DNA of 64,000 nucleotides, from NCBI GenBank assembly GCA_003116975.1, contig BGKB01000062.1:310001-374000 (forward strand). The letters are read 5' to 3'. The notes beneath the pieces were generated by a model, which was not told the DNA's origin, did not search any database, and saw only the letters and a list, made by a program, of their open reading frames with translations. The position numbers were made by a program, and so were the translations under genes. Positions 48,015-57,720 of the stretch are shown in pieces (positions within the stretch are counted from its first letter, which is position 1; each line of letters starts with the position of its first letter). The DNA comes from Aurantiochytrium sp. KH105 (Eukaryota; Sar; Bigyra; Thraustochytrida; Thraustochytriidae).

Positions 48015-48105
48015 CGTCACCTCTTCCAAAATATAAATGACACACACACAAACAATCTTTCTTGTGATTTCTTTCTTTTTAGAGACGTATTTATTCAGGA
48101 CGTGT
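47857..48105. other. Convergent 3' region with (CT)n
   Basis: This short spacer between oxidase and aminotransferase has a (CT)n microsatellite at about 47972-48013. No gene is seen. Confidence 0.6.
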
Positions 48106-49386
48106 TTACAACTTTTTGCGTGCCAGCTCACAGAGAGCGCGAATTCCGCGCTCAATTTGCGGTCTCGAGGTCATTGCAACACTAAGGCGTACAGACGAGG
48201 CGCAGCGCGCCATCATTGTCTCGAGCTCTTGACGTACGGCCGAGGACGCGGGTGTCGCCACGTTCATGACGCAACGGTTGCCATGCACGAGAGAAAGGCC
48301 GAGCTCTTCGCTGGCACGAGCAAAGGCTGGCGACGATGTATCGGACCAGGGGCCTTGGAGCATTGCAAAGTAACCACCTCGCGAACGCTGCCAGAGACGC
48401 AGGTCCACGTCGGGACTGTTACTGACAGCTTCGTCAATACCCTCGACCAAAAGACTCATTCGCTCGCCCAGCTCCGTGCGCAGCTTGAGCAAGTGCGCGT
48501 CGACAAAGGCGCGATCGCGGAGTAGCTCCGTGACAAGCATGCTGCTCACAGGATTGACGCCTCCACCGCTGCGCACGCTGCCTGCCTTGGCAAAGACACT
48601 CTCGAGTACTTCTGGCGCGCCTTGGACCCAACCAAGACGCAAACCAGGTGCAAATATTTTGGAAAACGATACAAGGCTGAGCACTCTTGCACTCTCTGCC
48701 AATGACGCGCCATGTGGCATAACAGCGGTGTTGCCAAAAGTCAATAAGTTGTATGGCTCGTCCAGAATGCAATGCGTCTCGTAGCGATCGGCAAGACTAC
48801 CGAGGCGACGCATCTGCTCTTGATCGAGTTCTGCCCCTGTTGGGTTGTGAAAAGTTGGCACCATGTAGATGAAGGCTGGCGGGGCAAGCCCATTTCGAGC
48901 GCGCGTCGCAAGTTCGTCCTCGATGAGATCCACGATGCCGTCTGCGCCGCGCGGAATGCCGACAACGTTGACGCAGCCAGCATCACGCAAAATGTCCTCT
49001 GCGAGAAAGTACGAGGGTACCTCCACAAGGCAATCGCGTCCTGCATCGCCGTGAAGGTCGACGTTGCGCCTGACAAAGGACTGCGCGAGCACCGCAAGAG
49101 CAGAGCTCGTCCCCGCGGTGGCCATCACCTCGAGAGGGCTCACGGGTACTCCCAGATATTCTGACGCAAAGGCCGCGACCTCTCTTCGCCAGGGTGAAGG
49201 CCCGCTGGAGAGCCCGTACTGCATTGCCATCGGCGTCGTGGCAATCACCCCAGCCGCCGCGCGCTGCACGGCCGCCGCGAGCTCCGCCCGGGGCAGCAGG
49301 CCTGCATCGGGCTGGCCCACGGCGAAGGGGACCGCGGCGTCCGCCGCATCCACCACGCCCTCTCCAGACCAGAAGTCTGCCCGCAT
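48106..49386 (-). CDS. PLP-dependent class I/II aminotransferase
   Basis: This 426-residue fold-type I aminotransferase has AVPFAVGQPDAGLLP near the start, MQYGLSSGPSPWRREVA (substrate/PLP loop), MVPTFHNPTG, ILDEPYNLLTF (PLP-ring Asp/Tyr), and the Schiff-base lysine K243 in SFSKIFAPGLRLGWV. It resembles the branch with LysN/2-aminoadipate aminotransferase, yeast YER152C and MocR-associated enzymes. The amino-group donor cannot be assigned from sequence. The product ends ARKKL, which is PTS1-like at the last two positions but lacks the small residue, so peroxisomal targeting is not claimed. It is convergent with the D-amino-acid oxidase (249 bp apart) and divergent from ATG2. A low-complexity GNASGNASG-type stretch precedes the gene on the other strand. 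Confidence 0.9.
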   Translation of the reverse strand: MRADFWSGEGVVDAADAAVPFAVGQPDAGLLPRAELAAAVQRAAAGVIATTPMAMQYGLSSGPSPWRREVAAFASEYLGVPVSPLEVMATAGTSSALAVLAQSFVRRNVDLHGDAGRDCLVEVPSYFLAEDILRDAGCVNVVGIPRGADGIVDLIEDELATRARNGLAPPAFIYMVPTFHNPTGAELDQEQMRRLGSLADRYETHCILDEPYNLLTFGNTAVMPHGASLAESARVLSLVSFSKIFAPGLRLGWVQGAPEVLESVFAKAGSVRSGGGVNPVSSMLVTELLRDRAFVDAHLLKLRTELGERMSLLVEGIDEAVSNSPDVDLRLWQRSRGGYFAMLQGPWSDTSSPAFARASEELGLSLVHGNRCVMNVATPASSAVRQELETMMARCASSVRLSVAMTSRPQIERGIRALCELARKKL

Positions 49387-50342
49387 GCTGCCGCGGCCAG
49401 GCGGCGCCCCGCTCGCGTTCCCGCTCGCGTTCCCGCTCTGCGCGCAGCGCCGCGATGCCTTGATCGCGTCTGCGTCCCGCCCGGATCTCGCGCGCAGCCG
49501 TCCCGCGTCATCTCCGTATTGTACTGCACGCGCGCAACGCGCGAAAGAGAGAGAGGGGGGGAGCAGAACGGTTGCGCCGGTGCGGTTTCGGCGGTTTCGA
49601 CGCCTGCTCGCTTCCGAGCGGGGCTGGCCCTACCGTTCTGCGTAGCCGGCGTCTAGGCCGCGGCGCATAAATTTCCAGGGCGCCGGCTGGCTTGCTTGCG
49701 CGCTCTTTCTCGCGCCGGAGAGACGGAGTCTGCGGCGCTTTGGCCCACTTGCGCGGGCGCATAGCGCACTTGCGCGCGGTCTCGGCAAGTGGGCCAAACC
49801 TGCCTGGCAGGCGGGCGAGATGGAAAAGGAAAAGAAAGAAAGAAAGAAAGAAGGGAAGGAACAGAAGGCGAGAAAAGGAAAAGGAGGGAAGCCGAGGATG
49901 CAGAGAGGAAAGGAAACGGAGTCGGGGCGACGACGCGGAGAGCGCAGCGCCCGGCGCAGAGAGGCCGCACGCGGCGGGAAACTCGGGCTGCGTCTGCCTG
50001 CCTGTCGGTCGGTCTGCGTGCCTGCGTCACGCTCGCACTCGCCTCGGGCGGGATCTGTCGAGCTCGCGGCGCTGATCATTCAATCAAACACAACAACACA
50101 CCTTTGCTGCCCGCGAGCCCGTACTGCGAGCACGCCAGCGAGCGAGCGCGCCGATCGCGAACGGAGCGGAGACGCGTCGTTGCATTCGGGTTCATCACCC
50201 TAGGAAAGAGACGGAAAAGGGGCCACGTTAGCTGACGGGCCGGCTGTCTGGGCCGCGGAGAAGGAGTTGAAATTCTGGCGCTCGAGCGAGCCTCGCCAAA
50301 CTGGCCTTCACGAGCGGCTGGACGAGCAAGCATCGCGATGCG
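49387..50342. other. Divergent promoter region, aminotransferase and ATG2
   Basis: This is 956 bp of GC-rich sequence with a purine-rich (GAAA)n stretch (about 49818-49880). Open frames on both strands are Arg/Ala/Ser-biased and unsupported. It presumably holds both promoters. Confidence 0.5.
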
Positions 50343-53300
50343 ATGTTGCAAGCAGTTTTAAGCCCACTTCAACGGGTTTTTGATGTTCCCTTTAAGCGCG
50401 TTGTCACATTTGCACTCAAGTCTAGTCTGGGGAGGTTCCTCCAACATGATCTCCACTTTGAGCAGTTCTGTGTCAGCCTGAGCAGCGGACACGCAGAGCT
50501 GCATGATCTCGAACTTGACACGGCAGAGATCTGTCGTGCCCTCGGCGCTGAAAACCTACCCTTTGAACTCGTCGCCGTTCGCGTGGCCTTGGTCCGTGTC
50601 GAAGCATTCGGCGGCGATGACGAGGGCCTCTTTGTGCATCTGTCCGGCGTCGAAATCCACATCAGCCCACGCAAAGCGACTAGCGCGAAGGTCCAAGCAA
50701 GCAGCGCAAAACATGGTCAAGAATCTATTGAGAGCTCCGAAGGGGCATCCGATGCCGAAGCTGGTGTTAAGGCATCGAAACGACGGGAAGAAAAGGCCAG
50801 CGACAACGCAAGCACTGCAGCGGCACTTGCAGGACCAGTAGCGACAAAAGCTCCTCCCGCCGATCTCGAACTCGAGGATCCGGACAGCGACTACGACGAT
50901 GCGCTGGAGACCCCTCGAGACTCTGAGCTCAGCCAGGCTGCGCTCGACGGTCTCAACACGCTTGGACGCTGGATTGAAGAGTACGCCGCGGGCCTCCGTA
51001 TCGAAGCTGTGGAAGTCTCGGTCCATGTGAGCCTTGCGCCACCCTCTGACCACGTTGACGCAGCCAATAGACCTGCGCGCGTTATCGTGCGTTGTCCACG
51101 TTTGCTCTTTGGCGGGGCTGACCCGGGACACGGCGCCACCCGACTTGCGCCTCTTTCTCCGCAAGAAGACGGAGTAGAGCGTTCTGTCCGACTCGACGAG
51201 GCCTTTGTATATGTCCGCAACGAGAGCACAAAAGACGTCTCCAACACGGCCGACTCGTGTGACGAGACCTGCATCGCACGGATCAAGGAGGGCGCAACGG
51301 CGCTCTTACGAACAGGCAAGCAAAATGAAGTCAAACTCACAGTGCCTTCTGTTTTGGCCGTCGTCGATCCCACGGCGTGGGCCTCTCTTGTGGAAGTGTC
51401 TTCCGCATTCGGAGTCGAGCACGAGGAAGATACGTCTCCGTTTGCTTCGCAGGAGAAAGTTGGCGCTAAAGCACCTTCAGCGCCACTGTCGTCGGAACAG
51501 GGCTCTGAAGATGATGATGCGGATTCTGCTTCCGATGGTCTCGAATTCTTTGACGCGGACGATGGCACAATGGTGTCACTTCCCGAAGATCTCGAGGCGA
51601 GAAACGCCAAGGAGCGCGACGTTCTTGAGGGCTGGGACAGCACTACGGGTAAAGGCGCGAACAATAGTGCAGCGGCGATAGGAAGAGGAGGAGGCGCAAT
51701 TTCCATGAGCGGAGAGTATGGCTCTCTCTCCATCAAGGTTGTTCTCAGCAAAGTTCAGATTGAGCTCTTGTATGGACGTGCACGGCCAGACATATTGGGC
51801 GAAAATCCGCTGCGGAGCGCTCTCAACCTCTGGCACCCCCAGAGTTCGGATGGAAGTTTGCAGACTTCGAGTTCAGACGCCCTGCTTTTGTCTCAAGTCA
51901 ACGCGGCAATTGATCAGGATTGCGCGTTGACACCCTTTTCTGAGAGGCTCGTTGTGCGCGTGGAAAATTCACAATTTACGGCTGCCCTTGCAGAGCACGG
52001 GTCCAGCCTTCATGCAAACATAACTGTACAAAGTTTCCGTGCGCTCGAACTCTTGATGGACAATCCGCAGCGAGAGGTTTCCCGTGGCGTCTCAAGTTCT
52101 CGAGGAAAGGCGTCAAGATCAAGTGGCGGCTCTTGCTGCTTGCATTTGGTCCTGGACATGCAGCCTGCCGAAGACGAGGTTGCCTGTCACGTTGACCTTG
52201 TGCGGGGTAGCTCCATGGTTGTACAACTCTCTGCTTTGGCTCTGAGTTGGGATAATGGTATGGTTGCACACCGACTAGTGGCCTATTTACCCGAGCAAGC
52301 TCACAGGACCGAAGATGGGACAGGTGCAAATTCCGCCGAAGAGAAGACAGAATTCGGCGACACTGAGAACAAAGTCCAATCTAGCGAGCAAGAACTCGAA
52401 GCGGACGACTTCCATCTCCGCGTCGTGACGCCTCGGGCTCTCATCATCCTGCGCGTTCCCCATGCAGAGTCTCCGAGACTACATGCACCTGGTTCCCGGC
52501 GTTGGCTCTCCGAGGCCATGGTCCTGGACATGACGGACGTAAGCGTGCAAACCGGTGCTGCCGCGCGTCTGGAACTGCAGTCTGCGCCCTCTCTGCTCGA
52601 AGATGGGACCGGCGGTGACGCTGGGGGCGAAGCGTTTTTCGAACAGGTCGATGCTCTTCGAAGCATTGGATGGAGTCTCGTGTTTGACTTTTCGCGCGTG
52701 CGAGCTGTCGTGGACCGTGCTTCGCCCCAGGTTCTATCGTCCGAACTTGCTCCAGGGGAGGCAGCTCGTTTTCTCGGCAATGGTGGCATGAGTGGGACCA
52801 ACGATGATGACGAAACCGCCTGGGCTCTCGTCGTAGACGGTTCGCGAGAGGGCGTCCGGACGCCGCGTTTGACCATGAGTGTTCGACGTGCCTTTTCAAG
52901 CGCCTTGCAAGCCGAAGAAGCCGCATCGGGGGCCTTGCGACTCGCCCGCAAGTCACGACGCGCCTTTAAGCGACGCGTCCATCAGCGGCGTGCCCCAGGT
53001 GAAGAAGGTGGTGCTGCCGTGGATCCTGCTGGAGACCACGGTTTGGACAAGGACCAGGAACCACCCTTGTACGAGGTCATGGAAGCGGTGTCCACTCACG
53101 GATTCTGCACGGCGGATACGGCAGTGCGTCTCGTCTGTCCCGATGCGCTCATGTCGATCGACAAGGTGCAGTACCACAGCTTGAACAATGTGCTACAGCT
53201 TGTGCTAGGTAGTGTGCCTTCATTCACACGAGCTGTTGCTGAAGATGATGCCGGTAGTGCCAGTGCACGTCCCGAGAAAGATGATGGGAAAAGCCCCAAC

Positions 53301-56300
53301 CATGAGCGCAAAGAAAATGTGCCCTCCCCACGTGTGTCTGAAGTGGCGGCAGCGCGTGAAGAAGAGTCGAGCGCACCTGTGCAAGACTTTTGGGGCGAGA
53401 GTCCTAGCGGCTTTACTGGAGACGCGTTTGATTCGAATCTGGGATCTGCTTGGAACCTGGATGATGATGCCGAAGCGCTCGGTCGTGCCGAAGTTTGCGG
53501 AGTGGTGCTCGGGTCATCTTCGAGCACATTTTTCCAGCTCTGCAGTCGCGGGGGCAAGGTCGCCTTGGTGGGTAGTAAGCATGCAGACTTTGAGCTTGAG
53601 TACTCTGGACTCGAGCTTACCATGGTGGACTCTAAAACAATGGCGGAAGCTCAAGACGTGACGCTGCTCGAATCGGGAGAACCAATTGGATATGGCGAGG
53701 AAGCGCTACGGCCTATTTTACATAGCACCAAGTGGGGCCGGAGCGCGTCGTCGTCCCCGCTGTTACAAGTGTACATGGACGCTTCCTCTACCCAAAGCAA
53801 AGAAAAGGAAAGCAACGTCTTGCACGTTTGCGTGGACGGCCTCACGCTGCAGGTCTTACCTCAATCTACATGGCTTCGCAAACTTGCGGACTTTTTGACG
53901 AGCGCTCCACCTTCTAACGCTGTAGGAGCGGCTCATGTTGTTGGTGAAAAATCGGCAGCATGGGACGGCGGCGGCAGCGGCGGTGGGAGCGCGCCCGTCG
54001 TCACATATACGGAGGTGACGGTGGAATTTTTCGATGCTGTTCTCGAGTACCACAGCGGAGAACGGCCACAAAACATGGCAATTGCAGGACTTGGCATGGT
54101 GCGCATGTCGTCCAACGTCGCCTCGCCGAGCGTGCAGGACCAGCTCTATCACCTGACTGCGCGTGATTTGGCGCTGTACATTTCCAACGAGGCCCCTGCG
54201 GAAGATCCGAATCAGTTTGCGTGCGGGGCAGATGCGACGAGCCCGTTTTCCTCGATTGAGGACTTTGTGGCCTCGATGCTTTTCGCCAAAGTGGCTTCGC
54301 TCGATATGCTTGAGCTCTTCATCCGGAATCGATCCTCGGGCGGCACGACGCATGCGACACGTAAGCAACGTCCTACCTCTGCGGACCGCGATGTCAACCC
54401 TGACATCGACTATGAGGTGTCGGTGCCCAATATGTCGCTGTATAGCTGCACAGATTCGTTTTGTACGTTGGAGGCTCTCGTGCATGATTTTGCCGTGGAG
54501 CTTAGTGGACGGTGCGGTGACGATCCAATGGATGACGAAGACGCTGTACCTCCGGGTGCAAGGGCACAAAAGGGTCTTGCAGGCGACAATGCAATTCTAT
54601 TTGAGACAGGAGAGAGACCAAGGGTGGCAAGCGCAGAAGATGGCATCTCAGCCGCGCCGGCACCAACAGCAGCGCTGAAAAATTTTAGCGAGGACGTGAC
54701 GAAACCTTCGTCTGCGGGTACGTCCACATCAAGTGCGCATAGTCCTGCCCCTGCCCCAGCGACGAGCATGCGCGATGACGAGCGTACTGCATCGGAGTTA
54801 CGGAACTCATATTTGACGGATGGCGTTCCAGATGACCAATTATCGGGGCCTCAGCTGCGCAGCAGGCATGCGGATGGCCAGGATCCGGATCCTGACGCGA
54901 TTTTCGTGGACGGTTTCTATGCTGTTGAGCAGGTGAATGTGATTTCGGCTGCATCGGCCGCCGCCAAGGAAGCCGCCAGCAAAGAAGAAGAGGAAGAAGC
55001 TGTCGGAGGTAGTCAGACGCGAGGTGGTGGCGCTTTGGGGCATCAGGAAGCCGCAGGAACGTGGTTTCATGTAGACGATGACGAGGAAGATGGCTTTACT
55101 GAAGCTACAGTCAGGGAAGGAAACAAGGGCTCGCTGACAGCGATGGGCGCCGAGTTGCTGATGTGGGGCGACCCGAACTCTGACAACCTCGAGGAGATGG
55201 AACTCGATGAGTGGCCTTCGGGTCCCATGGGCGAGAAAACACGCGCGCAGTCATTCGAGGAAGAGGAAGCGGAAGAGCGTCTCGCAGAAGCACAAGTTGC
55301 AGAGGATACGAAGCGCGCGGTACGGGAACAAGAGGAGGCCATTGCGGACTATGCGAGTTTGTACAAGCGTGAGTTTCCCGACCAGGTCATTCATGCAAAC
55401 AGCGATGCTGCAGTTCTCGAGACCAAGTCGGTGCGACAGCGTAGAGGAGCGAATGATTCAGCCGAAAGCGATGCATCGCAAAATGGATGGTACGAGGACA
55501 CAGGGGTCGAAATGTATCCGCACTATATGGGTGTTCAATTTGAAGCCGGGCCGGGGTCTCACGTCCCAACTGCGGAGGCGCTCGCGGCGCGCATGGAAGG
55601 TCGTGCGAGTTTGCGTTCGCGGGTGGCCCGATGCACGTCACGAGTTGTTGTCCGCGACATGTCTGTTCGCTGGTGCTTGTTTGGCGGTTGTGACTGGAAC
55701 TCGACGGCAAGCACCGTGGCCGCTTCGCGTCTGGCACGTTCACGCCAGGCGCGTCGAAGGGCCGCGCTTCACCCAGGTCAAGCCGATAAGAGTGTTCATA
55801 CGCATGACAAATTTGGCGCAAGCAGTCGTGACGCAAGCGAAGGGATGCCAGCAGGCGAGAATTGCTCGGCTGAGGAGGAAGAGCAGCAGAAGCAGCAGCA
55901 GCAAAAAGGAGGAACGCCAACGAGCTGGCGTCGTGAGCGACATCGGCTTGCAGGGCGGCAGAACGATCGCAAGCTGGAAGTTGTTTTATCTCACGTGACA
56001 GCGCTGCTGACCGCATACGACGCGCAGGCCGTTGCGGGCCCTTGCATTGCACAAAGCGTGGCCATTGCCGTTCGCGACTTTAGCATTATTGATTTGCTTT
56101 CGACTTCGGACATTCACACAATGGTCGGAGAGTGGATGTCGGATGCGCAGCACCCGCGCATTTCGGGATCTTCGATGCTTCGCGTGGCGCTCGACCACGT
56201 GGAGGGGGGGTCGCGCGACGCTCTCTGTGTCCGCGCAAGTATTCTACCTGTCAAGGCGAACCTGGACCAAGACTCGTTGGAGTTTCTTTTGGCCTACCTC

Positions 56301-57392
56301 GGCATGCGGGTAGGTGCGGATGATGCAGCCTTTTCGCAGCCTCGCCGAGATGGCGTTGACCGCAGCGGGAACGAAGGCGATGCAGACGAGGATGCTTCAT
56401 CCAGCTCAAGCGCTTACTCTGAGGCTGGCCTGGATGAGGGTTTGATGCGGGGTCTGGACGGTGATTCGACGTCGTCAGAAGGCTGTCTGACCGGAGAGGA
56501 TGCCGACATTGTGCTGGTGGAGAACACGGACTGGTTTATTGAAAGCGCAGACGTGCGCGCATTCAAAGTGAAGCTGGACTATCGGCCGAAGCGCTTCAAT
56601 ATGCAAGGACTAATGTCTGGCGATCGCTTGGCGCTTGTGAATCTTTTCGCTTACGAGGGGCTACAGGTGTCCTTGCGGCGCGTGGAGCTGGAGTCGATTC
56701 GTGGTGGATGGCGTGAATTGTGGGAATACGTACTAGCGTCATGGTTGCGAGATGCGCAGCGGCAGCGACACCGATGTTTGGCAGGAGTCTCGTTTCCTCC
56801 CATCAATAAGGTGGCGACCTTGGGCTCAGGGTTGACGAACCTTGTGCTGATGCCCTTGGAGCAGTACCAAAAGGACGGTCGTGTGGTGCATGGATTGCGA
56901 CGCGGCACTGCTTCGTTTGTGCGTACGGTGGCCATCGAAGCGCTCGGGACATTTTCGATCGCGGCGCAGACGGCGCAGATGCTTTTGGAGCATGCGCGAG
57001 ACGTTCTTTCGCCTCTGCCTCCGGGGGCTGAATTTGGCGGCCGACGCTTGGTCGCGCGCACTGGGGCGGAGCGCGAGGGTGGAGATGCGAGTGCAAGTGC
57101 AGTACCGCCTCTGAATATGAAGGAGGGCCTGGAGCGTGGTGCAGACAGCTTCACGCGTGAGGTGAAGCGGGCTGCATTTGTCCTTGTTGCGCTTCCTTAC
57201 GACGAGCTTCAGCGCACGGGGCCGACAGCGGCTGTAAAGTCGGTTCTTCGGGGTGTCCCAATCGCTGTGATTCGGCCTTTGATTGGGGCCACTCAGGCCA
57301 TGTCCAGCACATTAATGGGGATTCGCAATTCTGTGGATCCAGATGCACGTGCGGAGGAGGCGCAAAAGTACAAGTCGCATGCGAAGGGTTGA
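50343..57392 (+). CDS. ATG2: Autophagy lipid-transfer protein ATG2
   Basis: This intronless frame of 2,349 residues has an N-terminal chorein-type segment (1-about 110: VVTFALKSSLGRFLQHDLHF and following) typical of VPS13/ATG2 bridge-like lipid-transfer proteins. The conserved ATG2 C-terminal block is at about 2055-2230: ENTDWFIESADVRAFKVKLD, YRPKRFNMQGL, LVNLFAYEGLQVSLRRVEL, LGSGLTNLVLMPLEQYQKDG, RVVHGLRRGTASFVRT. In the family ATG2 tethers ER to the growing phagophore and transfers phospholipids, working with ATG9 and WIPI/Atg18. Central regions are acidic and Ser/Glu-rich and look disordered (about 110-200, 360-460, 1000-1060, 1400-1600). The length is in the usual range. It is divergent from the aminotransferase and convergent with the poly-Q/N orphan. 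Confidence 0.95.
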   Translation: MLQAVLSPLQRVFDVPFKRVVTFALKSSLGRFLQHDLHFEQFCVSLSSGHAELHDLELDTAEICRALGAENLPFELVAVRVALVRVEAFGGDDEGLFVHLSGVEIHISPRKATSAKVQASSAKHGQESIESSEGASDAEAGVKASKRREEKASDNASTAAALAGPVATKAPPADLELEDPDSDYDDALETPRDSELSQAALDGLNTLGRWIEEYAAGLRIEAVEVSVHVSLAPPSDHVDAANRPARVIVRCPRLLFGGADPGHGATRLAPLSPQEDGVERSVRLDEAFVYVRNESTKDVSNTADSCDETCIARIKEGATALLRTGKQNEVKLTVPSVLAVVDPTAWASLVEVSSAFGVEHEEDTSPFASQEKVGAKAPSAPLSSEQGSEDDDADSASDGLEFFDADDGTMVSLPEDLEARNAKERDVLEGWDSTTGKGANNSAAAIGRGGGAISMSGEYGSLSIKVVLSKVQIELLYGRARPDILGENPLRSALNLWHPQSSDGSLQTSSSDALLLSQVNAAIDQDCALTPFSERLVVRVENSQFTAALAEHGSSLHANITVQSFRALELLMDNPQREVSRGVSSSRGKASRSSGGSCCLHLVLDMQPAEDEVACHVDLVRGSSMVVQLSALALSWDNGMVAHRLVAYLPEQAHRTEDGTGANSAEEKTEFGDTENKVQSSEQELEADDFHLRVVTPRALIILRVPHAESPRLHAPGSRRWLSEAMVLDMTDVSVQTGAAARLELQSAPSLLEDGTGGDAGGEAFFEQVDALRSIGWSLVFDFSRVRAVVDRASPQVLSSELAPGEAARFLGNGGMSGTNDDDETAWALVVDGSREGVRTPRLTMSVRRAFSSALQAEEAASGALRLARKSRRAFKRRVHQRRAPGEEGGAAVDPAGDHGLDKDQEPPLYEVMEAVSTHGFCTADTAVRLVCPDALMSIDKVQYHSLNNVLQLVLGSVPSFTRAVAEDDAGSASARPEKDDGKSPNHERKENVPSPRVSEVAAAREEESSAPVQDFWGESPSGFTGDAFDSNLGSAWNLDDDAEALGRAEVCGVVLGSSSSTFFQLCSRGGKVALVGSKHADFELEYSGLELTMVDSKTMAEAQDVTLLESGEPIGYGEEALRPILHSTKWGRSASSSPLLQVYMDASSTQSKEKESNVLHVCVDGLTLQVLPQSTWLRKLADFLTSAPPSNAVGAAHVVGEKSAAWDGGGSGGGSAPVVTYTEVTVEFFDAVLEYHSGERPQNMAIAGLGMVRMSSNVASPSVQDQLYHLTARDLALYISNEAPAEDPNQFACGADATSPFSSIEDFVASMLFAKVASLDMLELFIRNRSSGGTTHATRKQRPTSADRDVNPDIDYEVSVPNMSLYSCTDSFCTLEALVHDFAVELSGRCGDDPMDDEDAVPPGARAQKGLAGDNAILFETGERPRVASAEDGISAAPAPTAALKNFSEDVTKPSSAGTSTSSAHSPAPAPATSMRDDERTASELRNSYLTDGVPDDQLSGPQLRSRHADGQDPDPDAIFVDGFYAVEQVNVISAASAAAKEAASKEEEEEAVGGSQTRGGGALGHQEAAGTWFHVDDDEEDGFTEATVREGNKGSLTAMGAELLMWGDPNSDNLEEMELDEWPSGPMGEKTRAQSFEEEEAEERLAEAQVAEDTKRAVREQEEAIADYASLYKREFPDQVIHANSDAAVLETKSVRQRRGANDSAESDASQNGWYEDTGVEMYPHYMGVQFEAGPGSHVPTAEALAARMEGRASLRSRVARCTSRVVVRDMSVRWCLFGGCDWNSTASTVAASRLARSRQARRRAALHPGQADKSVHTHDKFGASSRDASEGMPAGENCSAEEEEQQKQQQQKGGTPTSWRRERHRLAGRQNDRKLEVVLSHVTALLTAYDAQAVAGPCIAQSVAIAVRDFSIIDLLSTSDIHTMVGEWMSDAQHPRISGSSMLRVALDHVEGGSRDALCVRASILPVKANLDQDSLEFLLAYLGMRVGADDAAFSQPRRDGVDRSGNEGDADEDASSSSSAYSEAGLDEGLMRGLDGDSTSSEGCLTGEDADIVLVENTDWFIESADVRAFKVKLDYRPKRFNMQGLMSGDRLALVNLFAYEGLQVSLRRVELESIRGGWRELWEYVLASWLRDAQRQRHRCLAGVSFPPINKVATLGSGLTNLVLMPLEQYQKDGRVVHGLRRGTASFVRTVAIEALGTFSIAAQTAQMLLEHARDVLSPLPPGAEFGGRRLVARTGAEREGGDASASAVPPLNMKEGLERGADSFTREVKRAAFVLVALPYDELQRTGPTAAVKSVLRGVPIAVIRPLIGATQAMSSTLMGIRNSVDPDARAEEAQKYKSHAKG

Positions 57393-57720
57393 ATTTAAAT
57401 TTTTCCAAAAGAATGCACGAAAGTATTTTCGATTCTGTGTTTCGTTTTCGTTTTGCATTTTGGGAACGTGTGACAATGGATCCAGGCTGAGTGGTTGCGA
57501 GGCAGGAATCAAGTGCTAAAGCGTTTACCTATTGAATGAAGTCTTTGAAAGTTGCACCGTATTGAGGTCAGTCAGGCAGTCAATCAGTCAATTAATCAGT
57601 GTTCAGATTCGTCTTTATATGCTTTTGGAGGTGTATGTGTAATGTATGTATGTATGTATGTATGTGCATGTGGCCGACGCGCGTCCGAGGTGAGAAATTT
57701 CTAGCGACTACGATGTGTAT
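57393..57720. other. Convergent 3' region with (GTAT)n
   Basis: This is 328 bp of AT-rich spacer between ATG2 and the poly-Q/N gene. A (TATG)n microsatellite lies at about 57643-57666. No gene is seen. Confidence 0.6.

Noticed and set aside
48106-48114. PTS1 signal on the aminotransferase (KKL)
   Set aside because: The first position should be a small residue (S, A or C); Lys is not a convincing match.
57478-57560. tRNA-Leu/Ser-like start (CTGAGTGGTTGCGAGG)
   Set aside because: No acceptor pairing, anticodon arm or T-loop (GTTCRA) follows at the right distance.
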